Assembly (NCBI RefSeq): GCF_004217135.1
Contig: NZ_SHKK01000001.1
Coordinates: 4,960,001 to 5,024,000, forward strand
Length of the DNA stretch: 64,000 bases
DNA from: Micromonospora violae
GTDB taxonomy: Bacteria > Actinomycetota > Actinomycetes > Mycobacteriales > Micromonosporaceae
Reading direction: 5' to 3'
The notes beneath the pieces were generated by a model, which saw only the letters and a program-made list of their open reading frames with translations, did no database searches and was not told where the DNA came from. Made by a program: the position numbers and the translations under genes. Numbering within the stretch: position 1 is the stretch's first letter; the number at the start of each line of letters is the position of its first letter. This document shows positions 1 through 7,245 of the stretch, piece after piece.

Positions 1-205
1 CGTAGTCGGCGTAGAGGACGACGGCGAGCACGACTAGGCCGACGGTGACCGGGTGGCGCAGGCACCACCAGCAGCCCCGGGCGAGCCAGCGCAGCACCAG
101 GCCGAGCACGACCGCCCACATCGGCAGGACGAACCGCTTCGGCCGGAGCACCAGCAGATCCCCAGCGGTCGTCAGCACCACCTCGCCACGCGGCCGGCGC
201 ATCAT
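1..205 (-). CDS. FtsK/SpoIIIE (TraSA-like) DNA transfer ATPase, N-terminal fragment
   Basis: Only the first 68 codons are present; the gene runs off the left edge. The start is the first of two consecutive ATG codons and overlaps the TGA of the preceding zinc-ribbon gene as ATGA, implying translational coupling. The fragment has a basic N-terminus, then two hydrophobic segments (about residues 28-42 and 53-67) separated by an Arg/Cys/Trp-rich turn. This matches the membrane anchor of the FtsK-like pump that moves double-stranded DNA during actinomycete conjugation. The ATPase domain is not visible, so the call rests on topology and on position directly downstream of a Pra-like gene. Another small membrane protein cannot be excluded. 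Confidence 0.55.
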   Translation of the reverse strand, partial: MMRRPRGEVVLTTAGDLLVLRPKRFVLPMWAVVLGLVLRWLARGCWWCLRHPVTVGLVVLAVVLYADY

Positions 206-384
206 CGCGCACCCCGCATCGACACGAACCGGCCCGACGCATCGCGGACCGGAGGGAACGGGAGAACGAGCTGCCCGACACAGAGTGGGCAGCGGTCAGC
301 CGCACCGCCGGCCGGGTCGAACCGGGACTGACACACGCCGCACCGAGGCTGAGCCGGGGCAGGCGAACGCCTACGCTTGGACAC
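202..384 (-). CDS. small zinc-ribbon protein of the mobile element
   Basis: A 60-residue protein starting at GTG with GAGAGG about 7 nt upstream. It begins with a very basic stretch (SKRRRS) and contains two CxxC knuckles, CGVC near residue 15 and CPLC near residue 32, typical of a zinc ribbon. The C-terminus is hydrophobic and then basic. It lies between the Pra-like gene and the FtsK-like gene and overlaps the latter by 4 nt. No enzymatic role can be assigned; DNA binding or a structural role in replication or transfer is possible. A longer reading frame from 714 overlaps the Pra-like gene and is rejected. Confidence 0.6.
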   Translation of the reverse strand: MSKRRRSPAPAQPRCGVCQSRFDPAGGAADRCPLCVGQLVLPFPPVRDASGRFVSMRGAR

Positions 385-476
385 GTCACTACCTCTCTCG
401 ACAGAGCAGGGGGAAGAGACAGAGGGCGGGGCTGCCGTCCGCCAAGACCTGACAGCCCCGCCCCCACCTGATACGG

Positions 477-872
477 CTATGCCGCCGCCTTCTTGGCCAC
501 GCCCGCCGGCGCTCGCATCCCGGTCGCCCGCAGCGAGTACGCCATCCGGTTGTTGTTCGACACGTACGGCGTGACCGTCATGCCCTCGAACTCCACCGCC
601 TCGAACGGCGCACCCGTCGGCGGGACCGGCTGGTAGTCGGCGGAGATCTTGACCGTCGTCTCCCGAGAGCGCTTGCCGAGCTCCGGGTCCAGGTCCATCA
701 CGCGGACCTGCCACACCCGCTGGCCGGTCAGCTTGTCCTTCGCCGGGCTGCGCCGGCCGGTCTTCTCGTCGTAGTCCTCGACCTCACCCAGGGACTCGGG
801 GACCAGGGCGCACCCCGCCGGGAACACGTCCTCACAACGCACGGCGAACCTCGTACCGCCACGCAGAGCCAT
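477..872 (-). CDS. pra: Pra-like plasmid replication, integration and excision activator
   Basis: A 131-aa soluble protein with the recurrent features of actinomycete element proteins annotated as Pra: an early GDVFP-like segment (here CEDVFPAGC, residues about 13-21), a central WQVRVMDLDPE block, TVKISAD, and a PFEAVEFEGMTVTPYV segment leading to the terminal RATGM. In pSAM2 Pra switches on the replication, integration and excision genes and is repressed by the GntR protein KorSA. The start is fixed by GGAGG about 8 nt upstream. Upstream DNA carries dyads resembling those at the korSA-like gene at 4826. The family call is from remembered conserved blocks, not an alignment. Confidence 0.75.
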   Translation of the reverse strand: MALRGGTRFAVRCEDVFPAGCALVPESLGEVEDYDEKTGRRSPAKDKLTGQRVWQVRVMDLDPELGKRSRETTVKISADYQPVPPTGAPFEAVEFEGMTVTPYVSNNNRMAYSLRATGMRAPAGVAKKAAA

Positions 873-890
873 CGCTCAACCTCCAGGTTG

Positions 891-952
891 TTGGCATGTC
901 TGCCAAGTTGAGACTCCAAGGTAGACGGCACTTGGCAGACAAGTCAACAAGT
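891..952. promoter_or_regulatory. operator cluster upstream of the pra-like gene
   Basis: Three signals are visible. TTGGCA-tgtc-TGCCAA is a perfect dyad at 891-906. ACTTG-gcaga-CAAGT is a perfect dyad at 930-944. A further CAAGT half site lies at 948-952. The ACTTG/CAAGT element recurs upstream of the korSA-like gene at 4789-4810, so both genes are probably bound by the same GntR repressor. Binding itself is inferred. Confidence 0.5.
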
Positions 953-959
953 CACGGGG

Positions 960-1248
960 GTGCAGGCGGGCGCCGGCCAGGCGATCCGATCATCCAGCCC
1001 CAAGAATTTACTCTAAATCATTTATAAAGACACCAAAGAATTAGTCTAACTAATTTAGATCGGGCATATAAATCAGGCGAAAGGTAGGCGCCTGAAATGG
1101 CGCGCGAAGGCGGAACTATAGATTGATTAGACTATACTTGACACTTGACCCAAGTAGGTGTAGAGCGCTAAAGTTCTGGTGTCGCGACAGCCGGCCAAAC
1201 CGAGGCCAATAATCGCAAACTCACTCCCTAGAGAGGATAGCTTTATCT
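960..1248. other. AT-rich intergenic segment
   Basis: This stretch is strikingly AT-rich for the window, with runs such as AATCATTTATAAAG and a perfect dyad AATTAGT-cta-ACTAATT at 1039-1055. No coding frame with a credible start was found in it. It may hold promoters for the flanking divergent genes or an origin-like unwinding element of the mobile element; neither can be shown from sequence alone. Confidence 0.45.
1138..1166 (+). promoter_or_regulatory. possible promoter overlapping an ACTTG/CAAGT dyad
   Basis: TTGACA at 1138-1143 is followed after 17 nt by TAGAGC, a weak match to a sigma-70-type -10 box. Embedded in it is ACTTG-acc-CAAGT (1143-1155), the same half sites as in the pra and korSA control regions but with a 3-nt spacer. 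This would place the genes to the right under the element's GntR repressor. The -10 match is poor, so the promoter call is tentative. Confidence 0.3.
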
Positions 1249-1359
1249 ATGCTGGACTTCAAATTTAATTCAAAAATCTCTTTTAGCATTTCGAAGAAGG
1301 ATCTGATGTGGATTATGACTCTAGTCATCGTGCTGCTGCGGCAGCACCTACCTCTGTAG
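1249..1359 (+). CDS. candidate 36-aa membrane peptide
   Basis: A short ATG-TAG frame of 36 codons using AT-rich codons unlike the neighbours. The N-terminal half is polar and lysine-rich (FKFNSKISFSISKKD); the second half is a hydrophobic stretch (LMWIMTLVIVLL, about residues 19-30) ending in RQHLPL, which looks like one short transmembrane helix. GAGAGG lies about 12 nt upstream, a long but usable spacing. It fills the otherwise empty gap before the 148-aa gene. The family is unknown. It could be a toxin-like or regulatory peptide, or a chance frame in AT-rich DNA. Confidence 0.4.
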   Translation: MLDFKFNSKISFSISKKDLMWIMTLVIVLLRQHLPL

Positions 1360-1372
1360 CCGCCAATGATTG

Positions 1373-1401
1373 GGGGGATTGCTGCTGGCCAGCGATCCCC
1401 C
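1373..1401 (+). terminator. G/C-rich hairpin before the 148-aa gene
   Basis: The arms GGGGGATTGCTG and CAGCGATCCCCC pair over 12 bp with one G-T pair around a 5-nt loop. It lies just after the small membrane-peptide frame and about 40 nt before the next start, so it could end transcription of the former or attenuate the latter. There is no downstream T-run. Confidence 0.35.
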
Positions 1402-1440
1402 GGCGGGTGTCGTGGTAGCCCCATGGGGTACTAAGAGACC

Positions 1441-1887
1441 ATGAGAGACGATGACGCCAGATCAGTCGATCAGGAGCACCACAGGCCCCCCGATGTCGAC
1501 GACAAAACCATTGAAGCATTGGGTGAACTGAGTAAATCCCTGGAGACGGTGCACCGTGTACGGGGACACCTTTACTCGGCACATCAACTCGTGGGCGGCG
1601 CCGACCTTACGCTCGACAAAGTTGTGGAGCTTATGCGTGAGGCCGGGCATCAGGAGATCGCCGACCGGGTGGAGCGCGAACTCCTAGGCCGAAATCTGCT
1701 ACCCGGCCGTTGGACCTTCCAAATCCTGGAGGAGTTCGACGACGGCTACTACGCGGCGTTCCAGGAGATCGAACGGGACGCGCGGGAGAAGCTAGCCGGC
1801 GGTCGGCGGCACATCTACGAAGCGGAGATGAAGGAGCGGCGGCGTACACACGGCATGCCGGGGCACGAGGCTACGCCAGAGGAGTGA
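1441..1887 (+). CDS. conserved helical protein of unknown function (148 aa)
   Basis: The protein is soluble, acidic and predicted almost entirely alpha-helical, with a charged N-terminus and a KERRRTHG tail. A central block (residues about 45-100) reads as a conserved domain with DLTLDKVVELMREAGH and LLGRNLLPGRWTFQ. Similar sequences are familiar as hypothetical proteins near GntR genes in actinomycetes, but no function is known to me. The ATG start has only a weak AAGAG upstream. Its 3' end overlaps the convergent glycosyltransferase gene by 17 nt. Confidence 0.7.
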   Translation: MRDDDARSVDQEHHRPPDVDDKTIEALGELSKSLETVHRVRGHLYSAHQLVGGADLTLDKVVELMREAGHQEIADRVERELLGRNLLPGRWTFQILEEFDDGYYAAFQEIERDAREKLAGGRRHIYEAEMKERRRTHGMPGHEATPEE

Positions 1888-2647
1888 GCGGTAGACCGTT
1901 CGGCAGCATCGAGGCCAGGGTGTCGGCTCTGGCCTCGATGATCCTCATCCGGGCCTGATACTCGGCCGGTTCCCGATGCGCGGCATGGCTGGTGACCTGG
2001 CCGGGCCACTTGCGGTAGAGCAGCCCGTACTCGCGGGTGAAGTAGCCGGCGCTGACGGCGTTGGCCGCGAGCAGCAGGCCCGTGTCCTCGGAGGCGGGAA
2101 GGGCCATCCAGCCACCCAGGGCGAAGACGAGATCCCGCCGCAGGCACAGCGTCGCCGGGTGCACCGATGCCCGGTAGTCGTTGGCCCGCCAGAACGACAG
2201 AACCGAACCGCGGTCGATGAGACCGCCGGCCGGGTCCTTGTCCCAACCGGCGGTCGACCCGTCGGGTAGCAGGTCGAGTACCCGCGAGGTGGTCCAGCCG
2301 ATCTGCGGGTGTGCGTCGAATGCGACGATGTCCCGGGCGAGCGCGCCGGGGGTCAACTGGTCGTCAGCGTCCAGCACCTTGATGAGTTGACCGGAGACGC
2401 GAGCAAGCGCGAGGGTACGGGCAACGCCAGGCCCACCAGGACGGCCGGTGCCGAGACTTATCCGGGGATCGTGGGGCAGCGCGTCGACCAGGGCGGCGGC
2501 CTGCCCGTCCTCCTGGACGAGCCATTCCCAGTCCCAGCCGTCAGGCATTTCCTGCTTGGCCAACGACTCGTAGGCGCCAGCCAGGTACTCGATGCTGGGC
2601 GCGTGAACCGGGGTGATGACCGAGACGAGCTGCGTCAAGTTTTCCAC
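1871..2647 (-). CDS. family 2 glycosyltransferase (GT-A fold)
   Basis: The 258-aa protein opens with the GT2 signature VSVITPVHAPSIEYL, has WLVQEDG at residues 42-48 and VLDADDQLTPGA with the metal-binding DAD at about 93-95. It carries no membrane segment, so it is probably a soluble or peripheral enzyme transferring a nucleotide-activated sugar to an unknown acceptor. It overlaps the upstream GntR gene by 13 nt and is therefore the last gene of a minus-strand operon with the regulator and two small cysteine proteins. The GT2 fold is clear; the substrate is not. Confidence 0.75.
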   Translation of the reverse strand: MENLTQLVSVITPVHAPSIEYLAGAYESLAKQEMPDGWDWEWLVQEDGQAAALVDALPHDPRISLGTGRPGGPGVARTLALARVSGQLIKVLDADDQLTPGALARDIVAFDAHPQIGWTTSRVLDLLPDGSTAGWDKDPAGGLIDRGSVLSFWRANDYRASVHPATLCLRRDLVFALGGWMALPASEDTGLLLAANAVSAGYFTREYGLLYRKWPGQVTSHAAHREPAEYQARMRIIEARADTLASMLPNGLPLTPLA

Positions 2648-3609
2648 CGCTGGAGTTTGTGGGAGTAGACAAGCTCGGTGCGATCGCCCGGCATCACCAC
2701 GTCGGCAACCTCGACGATCCGGCCGGTGGTGTCGGTGGAGGTCTTCCGCACGGTGAGCACGGAGACGCCCGGGTCGATGTCCAGCAACTCGGCCTCATCC
2801 GGTGACGGCGGACGTGCCCGGATCTCGTCGTCGATACGATCCAGCTCGATGCCGAGCGTGTAGAGCTGATGCTGTGTACCGCCGGGCCACGGCTCCTTGC
2901 TCTCGTCGAGCAGGTCCGGGTTCGCGGCCACCAGCTCATAAGGCAGATAGGAGTACGACATGGTCAGCGGCGCGTTCTCGTGCTTCGAGGATGTCCAGTA
3001 GACCCGGCGCAGCAGCGGCGTACCCGGCTCGACCTGCAACGCCGCCGCCATCTCCGCATCAGCTTCCACCCGGGAGTACTCGGCGTGAAACTTGAGATCA
3101 TCGACGGTCAGGCCGGTGTCATGCTCGGTGGCGCCGGTCTTGAGCCGCTCGTCCTCGTCGAGCAGGACGCGTTCCTTCTCCCACTGGTACCGCTCGGTGT
3201 TGCGGCGGCGTACCCGCTGGCGGGGTGCCCGCACGTAAGTCCCGCGCCCCTGCTCCGCGCGAACCAGGCCCCATTCCCGGAGCTGCCGGATGGCGTTGCG
3301 GACGCTCGTTCGCGACAGGCCCGAGGTGTCGGCCAACTCAGTCTCACTAGGCATCAGAGTGCCGGGGGCCAGTTCGCCGCTCACGATCTTCGCCCGCAAC
3401 TCTTCCGCGAGCTGCAGGTAGCGAGGGCGCCAGTCCCGGCCTTGCACACCGGTCACCGTACCCCCTAGACGTTCCAACGTCTGCCAGGTGGTCCCGCCGG
3501 CAGGCCGCTCAGGAACCGGCGGTACGGCTACCGCTGCTCGCGGTGACCGCGCAGGGCGCAGGCCAGGAGTACGAGGAACGGCTGAGCCCCGACGGGTGTT
3601 GGCGTTCAC
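2635..3609 (-). CDS. GntR-family regulator with UTRA effector domain (HutC subfamily)
   Basis: A winged helix-turn-helix occupies residues about 62-128 (YLQLAEELRAKI, LMPSETELAD, SRTSVRNAIRQL, EQGRGTYV), followed by a UTRA ligand-binding domain (about 175-315). The start is a GTG overlapping the TGA of the preceding gene as GTGA, which supports a disordered 55-residue N-terminal extension; an internal GTG near residue 52 or 54 would give the usual family length. It sits in a four-gene overlapping operon and probably controls it. Effector unknown, perhaps a sugar given the neighbouring glycosyltransferase. Confidence 0.8.
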   Translation of the reverse strand: MNANTRRGSAVPRTPGLRPARSPRAAVAVPPVPERPAGGTTWQTLERLGGTVTGVQGRDWRPRYLQLAEELRAKIVSGELAPGTLMPSETELADTSGLSRTSVRNAIRQLREWGLVRAEQGRGTYVRAPRQRVRRRNTERYQWEKERVLLDEDERLKTGATEHDTGLTVDDLKFHAEYSRVEADAEMAAALQVEPGTPLLRRVYWTSSKHENAPLTMSYSYLPYELVAANPDLLDESKEPWPGGTQHQLYTLGIELDRIDDEIRARPPSPDEAELLDIDPGVSVLTVRKTSTDTTGRIVEVADVVMPGDRTELVYSHKLQRWKT

Positions 3610-3950
3610 CGCCTCTCTCCGGCCTGCTCGCCACCGTCTGCCGGTATCAGCATCTCCAGCTGGGCGTAGACCAGCTCGTCAATGAGCCGGTCCACCTGGG
3701 CGCACGACAGGAGTACGGTCTGCGTCGCGCCGTAACGGGTCGCGTCGAGCTTCACGGCCAGGTCGCGGCGGGCGAACCGGTCGACGACCAGTTGGACGGT
3801 GACCCACCCGGTCCGCTCCCGCCCGATCGTGGTGAGAAACCCGCGGTGCATCGGGTCGTTCGGTCCGCAGCCTCGACACCAGACCGGGCACACGACCGGC
3901 GCGATCGGCGACGGCGACCGGCCCTCTGGAAGGGCAGCACCCTCACTCAT
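3606..3950 (-). CDS. small cysteine-motif protein (DUF6907-like), copy 1
   Basis: A 114-aa protein with a CPVWCRGCGPNDPMHRG segment near residues 21-37, then a beta-rich central part and a C-terminal helix (SCAQVDRLIDELVYAQ). The CPxWC...H pattern followed by a terminal leucine-rich helix recalls the DUF6907 family of actinomycetes. It overlaps the GntR start by 4 nt and the upstream paralogue by 8 nt. The Cys/His cluster could bind a metal. No function can be given; the family assignment is from memory. Confidence 0.6.
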   Translation of the reverse strand: MSEGAALPEGRSPSPIAPVVCPVWCRGCGPNDPMHRGFLTTIGRERTGWVTVQLVVDRFARRDLAVKLDATRYGATQTVLLSCAQVDRLIDELVYAQLEMLIPADGGEQAGERR

Positions 3951-4275
3951 CGCCGGCCCTCTGCCGCCCTGTGATCTGTGCCAGCAATCCGTGAAGTTGC
4001 TCGACCAGTTGGGCCGCCTGCGGCAAGGGCAACTCTGCCCAGGCGATCCCGGCCCGGCACGTCACGTGGACACCGACCATGGGACTGCCCAGTGCGTCAC
4101 TGATGAGGTAGGTGACGACGAGTCCGCCCGCCCGGTTCTCGCCGACCCGCTGCATCGGGCCGCGGTGACGGCGGGCCATGTGCGTCATCACTGGCGGCAC
4201 CAGGTAGCCGCAGCGATCCGGGGCGCACCAGTCCGGGTGGCTCGTGACGGGAGCGGGGTTGTTCGTACGACTCAT
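3943..4275 (-). CDS. small cysteine-motif protein (DUF6907-like), copy 2
   Basis: The first gene of the four-gene minus-strand operon, 110 aa from an ATG with GGTGG about 7 nt upstream; a longer frame from 4374 is not credible. It has HPDWCAPDRCGY (residues about 13-24), a following HMARRHRGP, a beta-rich middle and a C-terminal helix ELPLPQAAQLVEQLHGLL. The layout parallels its downstream neighbour (WC motif, histidines, C-terminal helix), so the two are probably diverged duplicates. Its function is unknown. Confidence 0.6.
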   Translation of the reverse strand: MSRTNNPAPVTSHPDWCAPDRCGYLVPPVMTHMARRHRGPMQRVGENRAGGLVVTYLISDALGSPMVGVHVTCRAGIAWAELPLPQAAQLVEQLHGLLAQITGRQRAGDE

Positions 4276-4744
4276 CGCGGCCACCGCCCGCCGTTGCCTC
4301 GAAAAAGCTGGGCTCGCGTCATCAAGGGCGCATACCGGAGCGCAGGCAGTTCGCGGGTGGCCGCCGCCGACCATCTCGGCGAGGGGGTAGTAGGTGCCGG
4401 GCGTGGACTCGACTGAACGTTACTGGTGGCACGCAGGGCAGATGAGCGCCTCTGAGACCACCAGGATGAGAGCCAATGGTGTCGACGATGAGAGCCGGAC
4501 ATCGCACCTCCGCAGGTAGGCGGGGGCCGGTGGCCAGCCACGGGGGAATGCGACTGGCCACCAGCCCGGATGAGGGCACGGCGCACCGTCCGACACCGGA
4601 CGGGTCGGGTATCGCCGAGCCAACTTGTAAGCGCGGCTACCGCAACCGGTCCGACAGGACGCCGCACATCAGGTGCATCAGGGCTAGCGCGAGACCACCC
4701 CTGACACGGGCCGTCACCCCGGCCGCACACCAGGGAACGTATCT
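4276..4744. other. gene-poor intergenic segment
   Basis: Several overlapping frames exist on both strands, but none has a credible start, ribosome site or recognisable protein. The segment must contain the promoter of the minus-strand operon starting at 4275. No tRNA or long hairpin was seen. Confidence 0.4.
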
Positions 4745-4810
4745 ACAAGTGAACGACTTGTCCAGACGTCGAAACAGGTCACTTGGTTGGCACTTGGTAA
4801 GACAAGTGCC
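4745..4810 (+). promoter_or_regulatory. double operator in front of the korSA-like gene
   Basis: ACAAGT-gaacg-ACTTGT is a perfect dyad at 4745-4761, and GGCACTTG-gtaaga-CAAGTGCC is a perfect 8-bp-arm dyad at 4789-4810, ending 15 nt before the proposed GTG start. The inner element uses the same ACTTG/CAAGT halves as the pra upstream region. Autoregulation is the simplest reading and is what KorSA does in pSAM2. Confidence 0.55.
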
Positions 4811-4825
4811 AGGTACGGTGAGCAG

Positions 4826-5248
4826 GTGCCCACCCCGCACTACGGACAGCCCCGCTACCGCGCCATCGCCGAAGAGTTGAGAGAGCGCATCGAGAGCGGC
4901 GCCATTCCGCCCGGCGCTCTACTACCAACCGAGAGCATCCTTACTGCTGAGTTCCGAGCGAGTCGCGGCACCATCCGCCAAGCCATAGCGGTACTGCGCG
5001 AAGCCGCCCTGGTCGTCACGGAACACGGCCGCGGCACCTACGCAAGCCTGCGCCCGAAGGTCGGAAGGGCTGTCACAGGCGGTCGCGCTGAGGCCAGACC
5101 GCAGGAAGTTGCCGCAGACCCAGAGCTTGCAGCCCTCTTCTCCGTCGAGGTAGGTACAGCTCTGGTCGAGCATCAGAGTATTGACCGGAGAGATGGAGTC
5201 GTCCAGGCAGTCGTCAGAACGTACAGATTGCTTCGACCAAACCAATAG
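4826..5248 (+). CDS. short GntR-family repressor, KorSA-like
   Basis: The start is taken as the GTG that places YRAIAEELRERI near residue 10; an upstream TTG at 4787 would lie inside the operator. The 140-aa protein has a complete GntR winged helix (residues about 8-74, ending HGRGTYAS) but only about half of a UTRA domain, stopping after VQAVVRTYRLLRPN. This size suits an element-type repressor better than a metabolite sensor. In pSAM2 KorSA represses pra and itself; here matching dyads precede both genes. The shortened UTRA could also reflect 3' decay of a longer gene. Confidence 0.7.
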   Translation: MPTPHYGQPRYRAIAEELRERIESGAIPPGALLPTESILTAEFRASRGTIRQAIAVLREAALVVTEHGRGTYASLRPKVGRAVTGGRAEARPQEVAADPELAALFSVEVGTALVEHQSIDRRDGVVQAVVRTYRLLRPNQ

Positions 5249-5678
5249 CCCTGCTTGCACCCCAATTGCTCCCGAATTGCTCCCCAGGAGCCACCTGCGT
5301 TGAGGGCCCGCTCGCGTCGCAAGCGAGGCGCGCCAGGCTGACATCGGCTCACGTGCCACGGCAACCTAAGCGCCCGACCCCCAGAGGCCGCTGGACAGCG
5401 GCGACGCGACAGATTTGATGCCCGCACTTCTGTCGACCAGCGGACAGAAGAGCCCGAGGGCTTCCTGCATGCGCGACAATACGCGGCCGTTACTCGACAG
5501 CTGACCTGAGGCGAACCTTTTGTTGAGGCAGTCCAGGATCAGCACCACACACGGGATGGTGAAGCTCTTATCGTTCGACTAGGGTATCGAGCTTGGTGCC
5601 CTAAAGCCCCGAATCCATAGCGGGCCAACGTTGGCTCCAGCAAAAATCGGGTCGGTAAGGAGAGGCAAGGGATTGGGT
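5249..5678. other. intergenic segment between korSA-like and ParB-like genes
   Basis: I see no gene here. The left part has an 11-nt near-repeat (CCAATTGCTCCC and CGAATTGCTCCCC, about 5260-5284). Composition drops in GC towards the ParB-like gene, consistent with a junction between two acquired segments. Confidence 0.35.
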
Positions 5679-7214
5679 ATGCGTTGGCCGATCGAAGATC
5701 GAGAGCTTTACGAGCTAGAGCTCGACATCCGCAACGTCAGGATTCCAGCCGAAACTATCGACGAATCTGCGATCGCGAACTACCTCGTCGAGGCAGAGGA
5801 TCTCCTAGACCTGGTACGTGATATTCTCCGAGACGGTTACTTGGACAACGATTTGCCCGTTGTAGTGATAGACAATGGGCGGCACGTTGTCGTAGAGGGG
5901 AACCGGCGCATCACTGCGCTCAAAGCTATCCAAAACCCTGAGTTGTTGGGCAAGTCCGCCCCGCGCATTGAGCGGCTACTTAGCCGTTTCCCCGACGCTG
6001 ACAAGCCGACGCAAGTGCGCGTGATGGTGGCCCCATCTCGCGAGGCGGCTCAGCCACTGTTGGCGAGACTGCACACGCGGAATGCGAAGAAGGCCTGGTT
6101 GCGTGAGCAGCAGGCTGTTTTCTACCATGCCCAACTATCATCCTCGGTCACTGCCGACGACCTTCGTACAATTTACCCCATCGGGACCACTTCGATAGCC
6201 AGCTTCATTCGCATGGGTGAAATGCGTGAGCTGATTCGCAGCATGAAATACGACGATCCCGACCTCGAAAAGTTCGTCAAGACCAGCCAGTTGAAAATGA
6301 CTGCGTTCGAGTACGCCTATGAACTGCCTAAAATCCGGCAAGCGCTTGGCCTCAACTTCAACAAAGACGGGCTACTGGCCAGCAAGAAATTGTCCGAGGG
6401 GCAGCGTCGCGGCCTGATCTACCTGTTAGGCGAGTTCCGCGCCAAGAGACTGAATACTCGATCCCCGGAGCTCAAGTCTTCCAAGGACGAGCACGATACT
6501 TTCGTTGATCAGTTACGCCAACTCGTTGGTGTTGTTGAAACTGGAACGTCAGATGCCACAGGTGCTGAGGGATTAGGCAGGGCGAGCCGGAACGAGTCAA
6601 CGAACGTAGCCGATGACGGCAATTCAGGCAAGGCAAAGCCCAGCATCGGCGGCAGCCCCAGCAGCGCGACTGCCGAAGCTGGCGGAGGGCATAGCTCGGG
6701 GCCGGGGCCCGGGCCGGGCGGCACCGTGAACCAGACAGGGTCCACAGAACAGCAGCCTGGCTCTCGTGGACCGAACCGGGGCGAAACCCGTTCGAGACTT
6801 GACATGGAGGGCTTCGAATACAAGGGGTCTTCAGCGGGCTTGCGGCGGCGATTTGAGGAGTTGCGACGCCTGGATGTCCGAGACTTTCCTAACGCTGGAC
6901 ATGATCTGCTACGCACCGTGCTCGAATGCTCCATCAAGGACCATTTTGTGAATGTCCGGCAAGTGCGGCTTACCGGCAAGCAGTTGGGCGCATGCATGAC
7001 CGAATTAGCTTCCGCATACCAGAATGACCAACGAATGACGTCTCTTATCAATGCCATCAACCGCAAAGGCAGAATGCCGGCAGCTCAATATGCCGGGACC
7101 GCCTTTTCTCTGAATGCTAGCAACCACGAGCCCGACACATTTGTTGCAGGTGCAGACGTCCACGAAGCATGGGATCGCATCAAGCCGATCCTGGTCGAGA
7201 TCGTGGGAAGCTAG
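5679..7214 (+). CDS. ParB/sulfiredoxin-fold protein, probable defence component
   Basis: A 511-aa protein. Residues about 55-85 form a ParB-type core (LPVVVIDNGRHVVVEGNRRITALK) with the diagnostic GNRR motif at 74-77. A helical region follows to about 285, then an 80-residue Gly/Ser/Pro linker and a C-terminal helical domain (about 365-511) that I do not recognise. ParB-fold proteins bind CTP or act as nucleases, and occur in segregation and in restriction-type systems such as DndB. Lack of a ParA partner, low GC and a convergent adenine methylase 31 nt away favour defence. ATG 5679 is chosen; TTG 5673 is better spaced from AAGGAG. Confidence 0.65.
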   Translation: MRWPIEDRELYELELDIRNVRIPAETIDESAIANYLVEAEDLLDLVRDILRDGYLDNDLPVVVIDNGRHVVVEGNRRITALKAIQNPELLGKSAPRIERLLSRFPDADKPTQVRVMVAPSREAAQPLLARLHTRNAKKAWLREQQAVFYHAQLSSSVTADDLRTIYPIGTTSIASFIRMGEMRELIRSMKYDDPDLEKFVKTSQLKMTAFEYAYELPKIRQALGLNFNKDGLLASKKLSEGQRRGLIYLLGEFRAKRLNTRSPELKSSKDEHDTFVDQLRQLVGVVETGTSDATGAEGLGRASRNESTNVADDGNSGKAKPSIGGSPSSATAEAGGGHSSGPGPGPGGTVNQTGSTEQQPGSRGPNRGETRSRLDMEGFEYKGSSAGLRRRFEELRRLDVRDFPNAGHDLLRTVLECSIKDHFVNVRQVRLTGKQLGACMTELASAYQNDQRMTSLINAINRKGRMPAAQYAGTAFSLNASNHEPDTFVAGADVHEAWDRIKPILVEIVGS

Positions 7215-7245
7215 CAAGCCGCTCGACCACTAGGCCCACCTCGTG

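Noticed and set aside
45..452. Plus-strand frames of 135 and 92 codons at the left end
   Set aside because: Arg/Pro/His-rich composition typical of the antisense of high-GC genes; they overlap the FtsK-like and zinc-ribbon genes that have overlapping starts and good ribosome sites.
5240..5300. Stretch read as a possible 3' end of a phage-type integrase on the minus strand
   Set aside because: Only a vague NSGAIG-like similarity; no catalytic residues or usable frame upstream.
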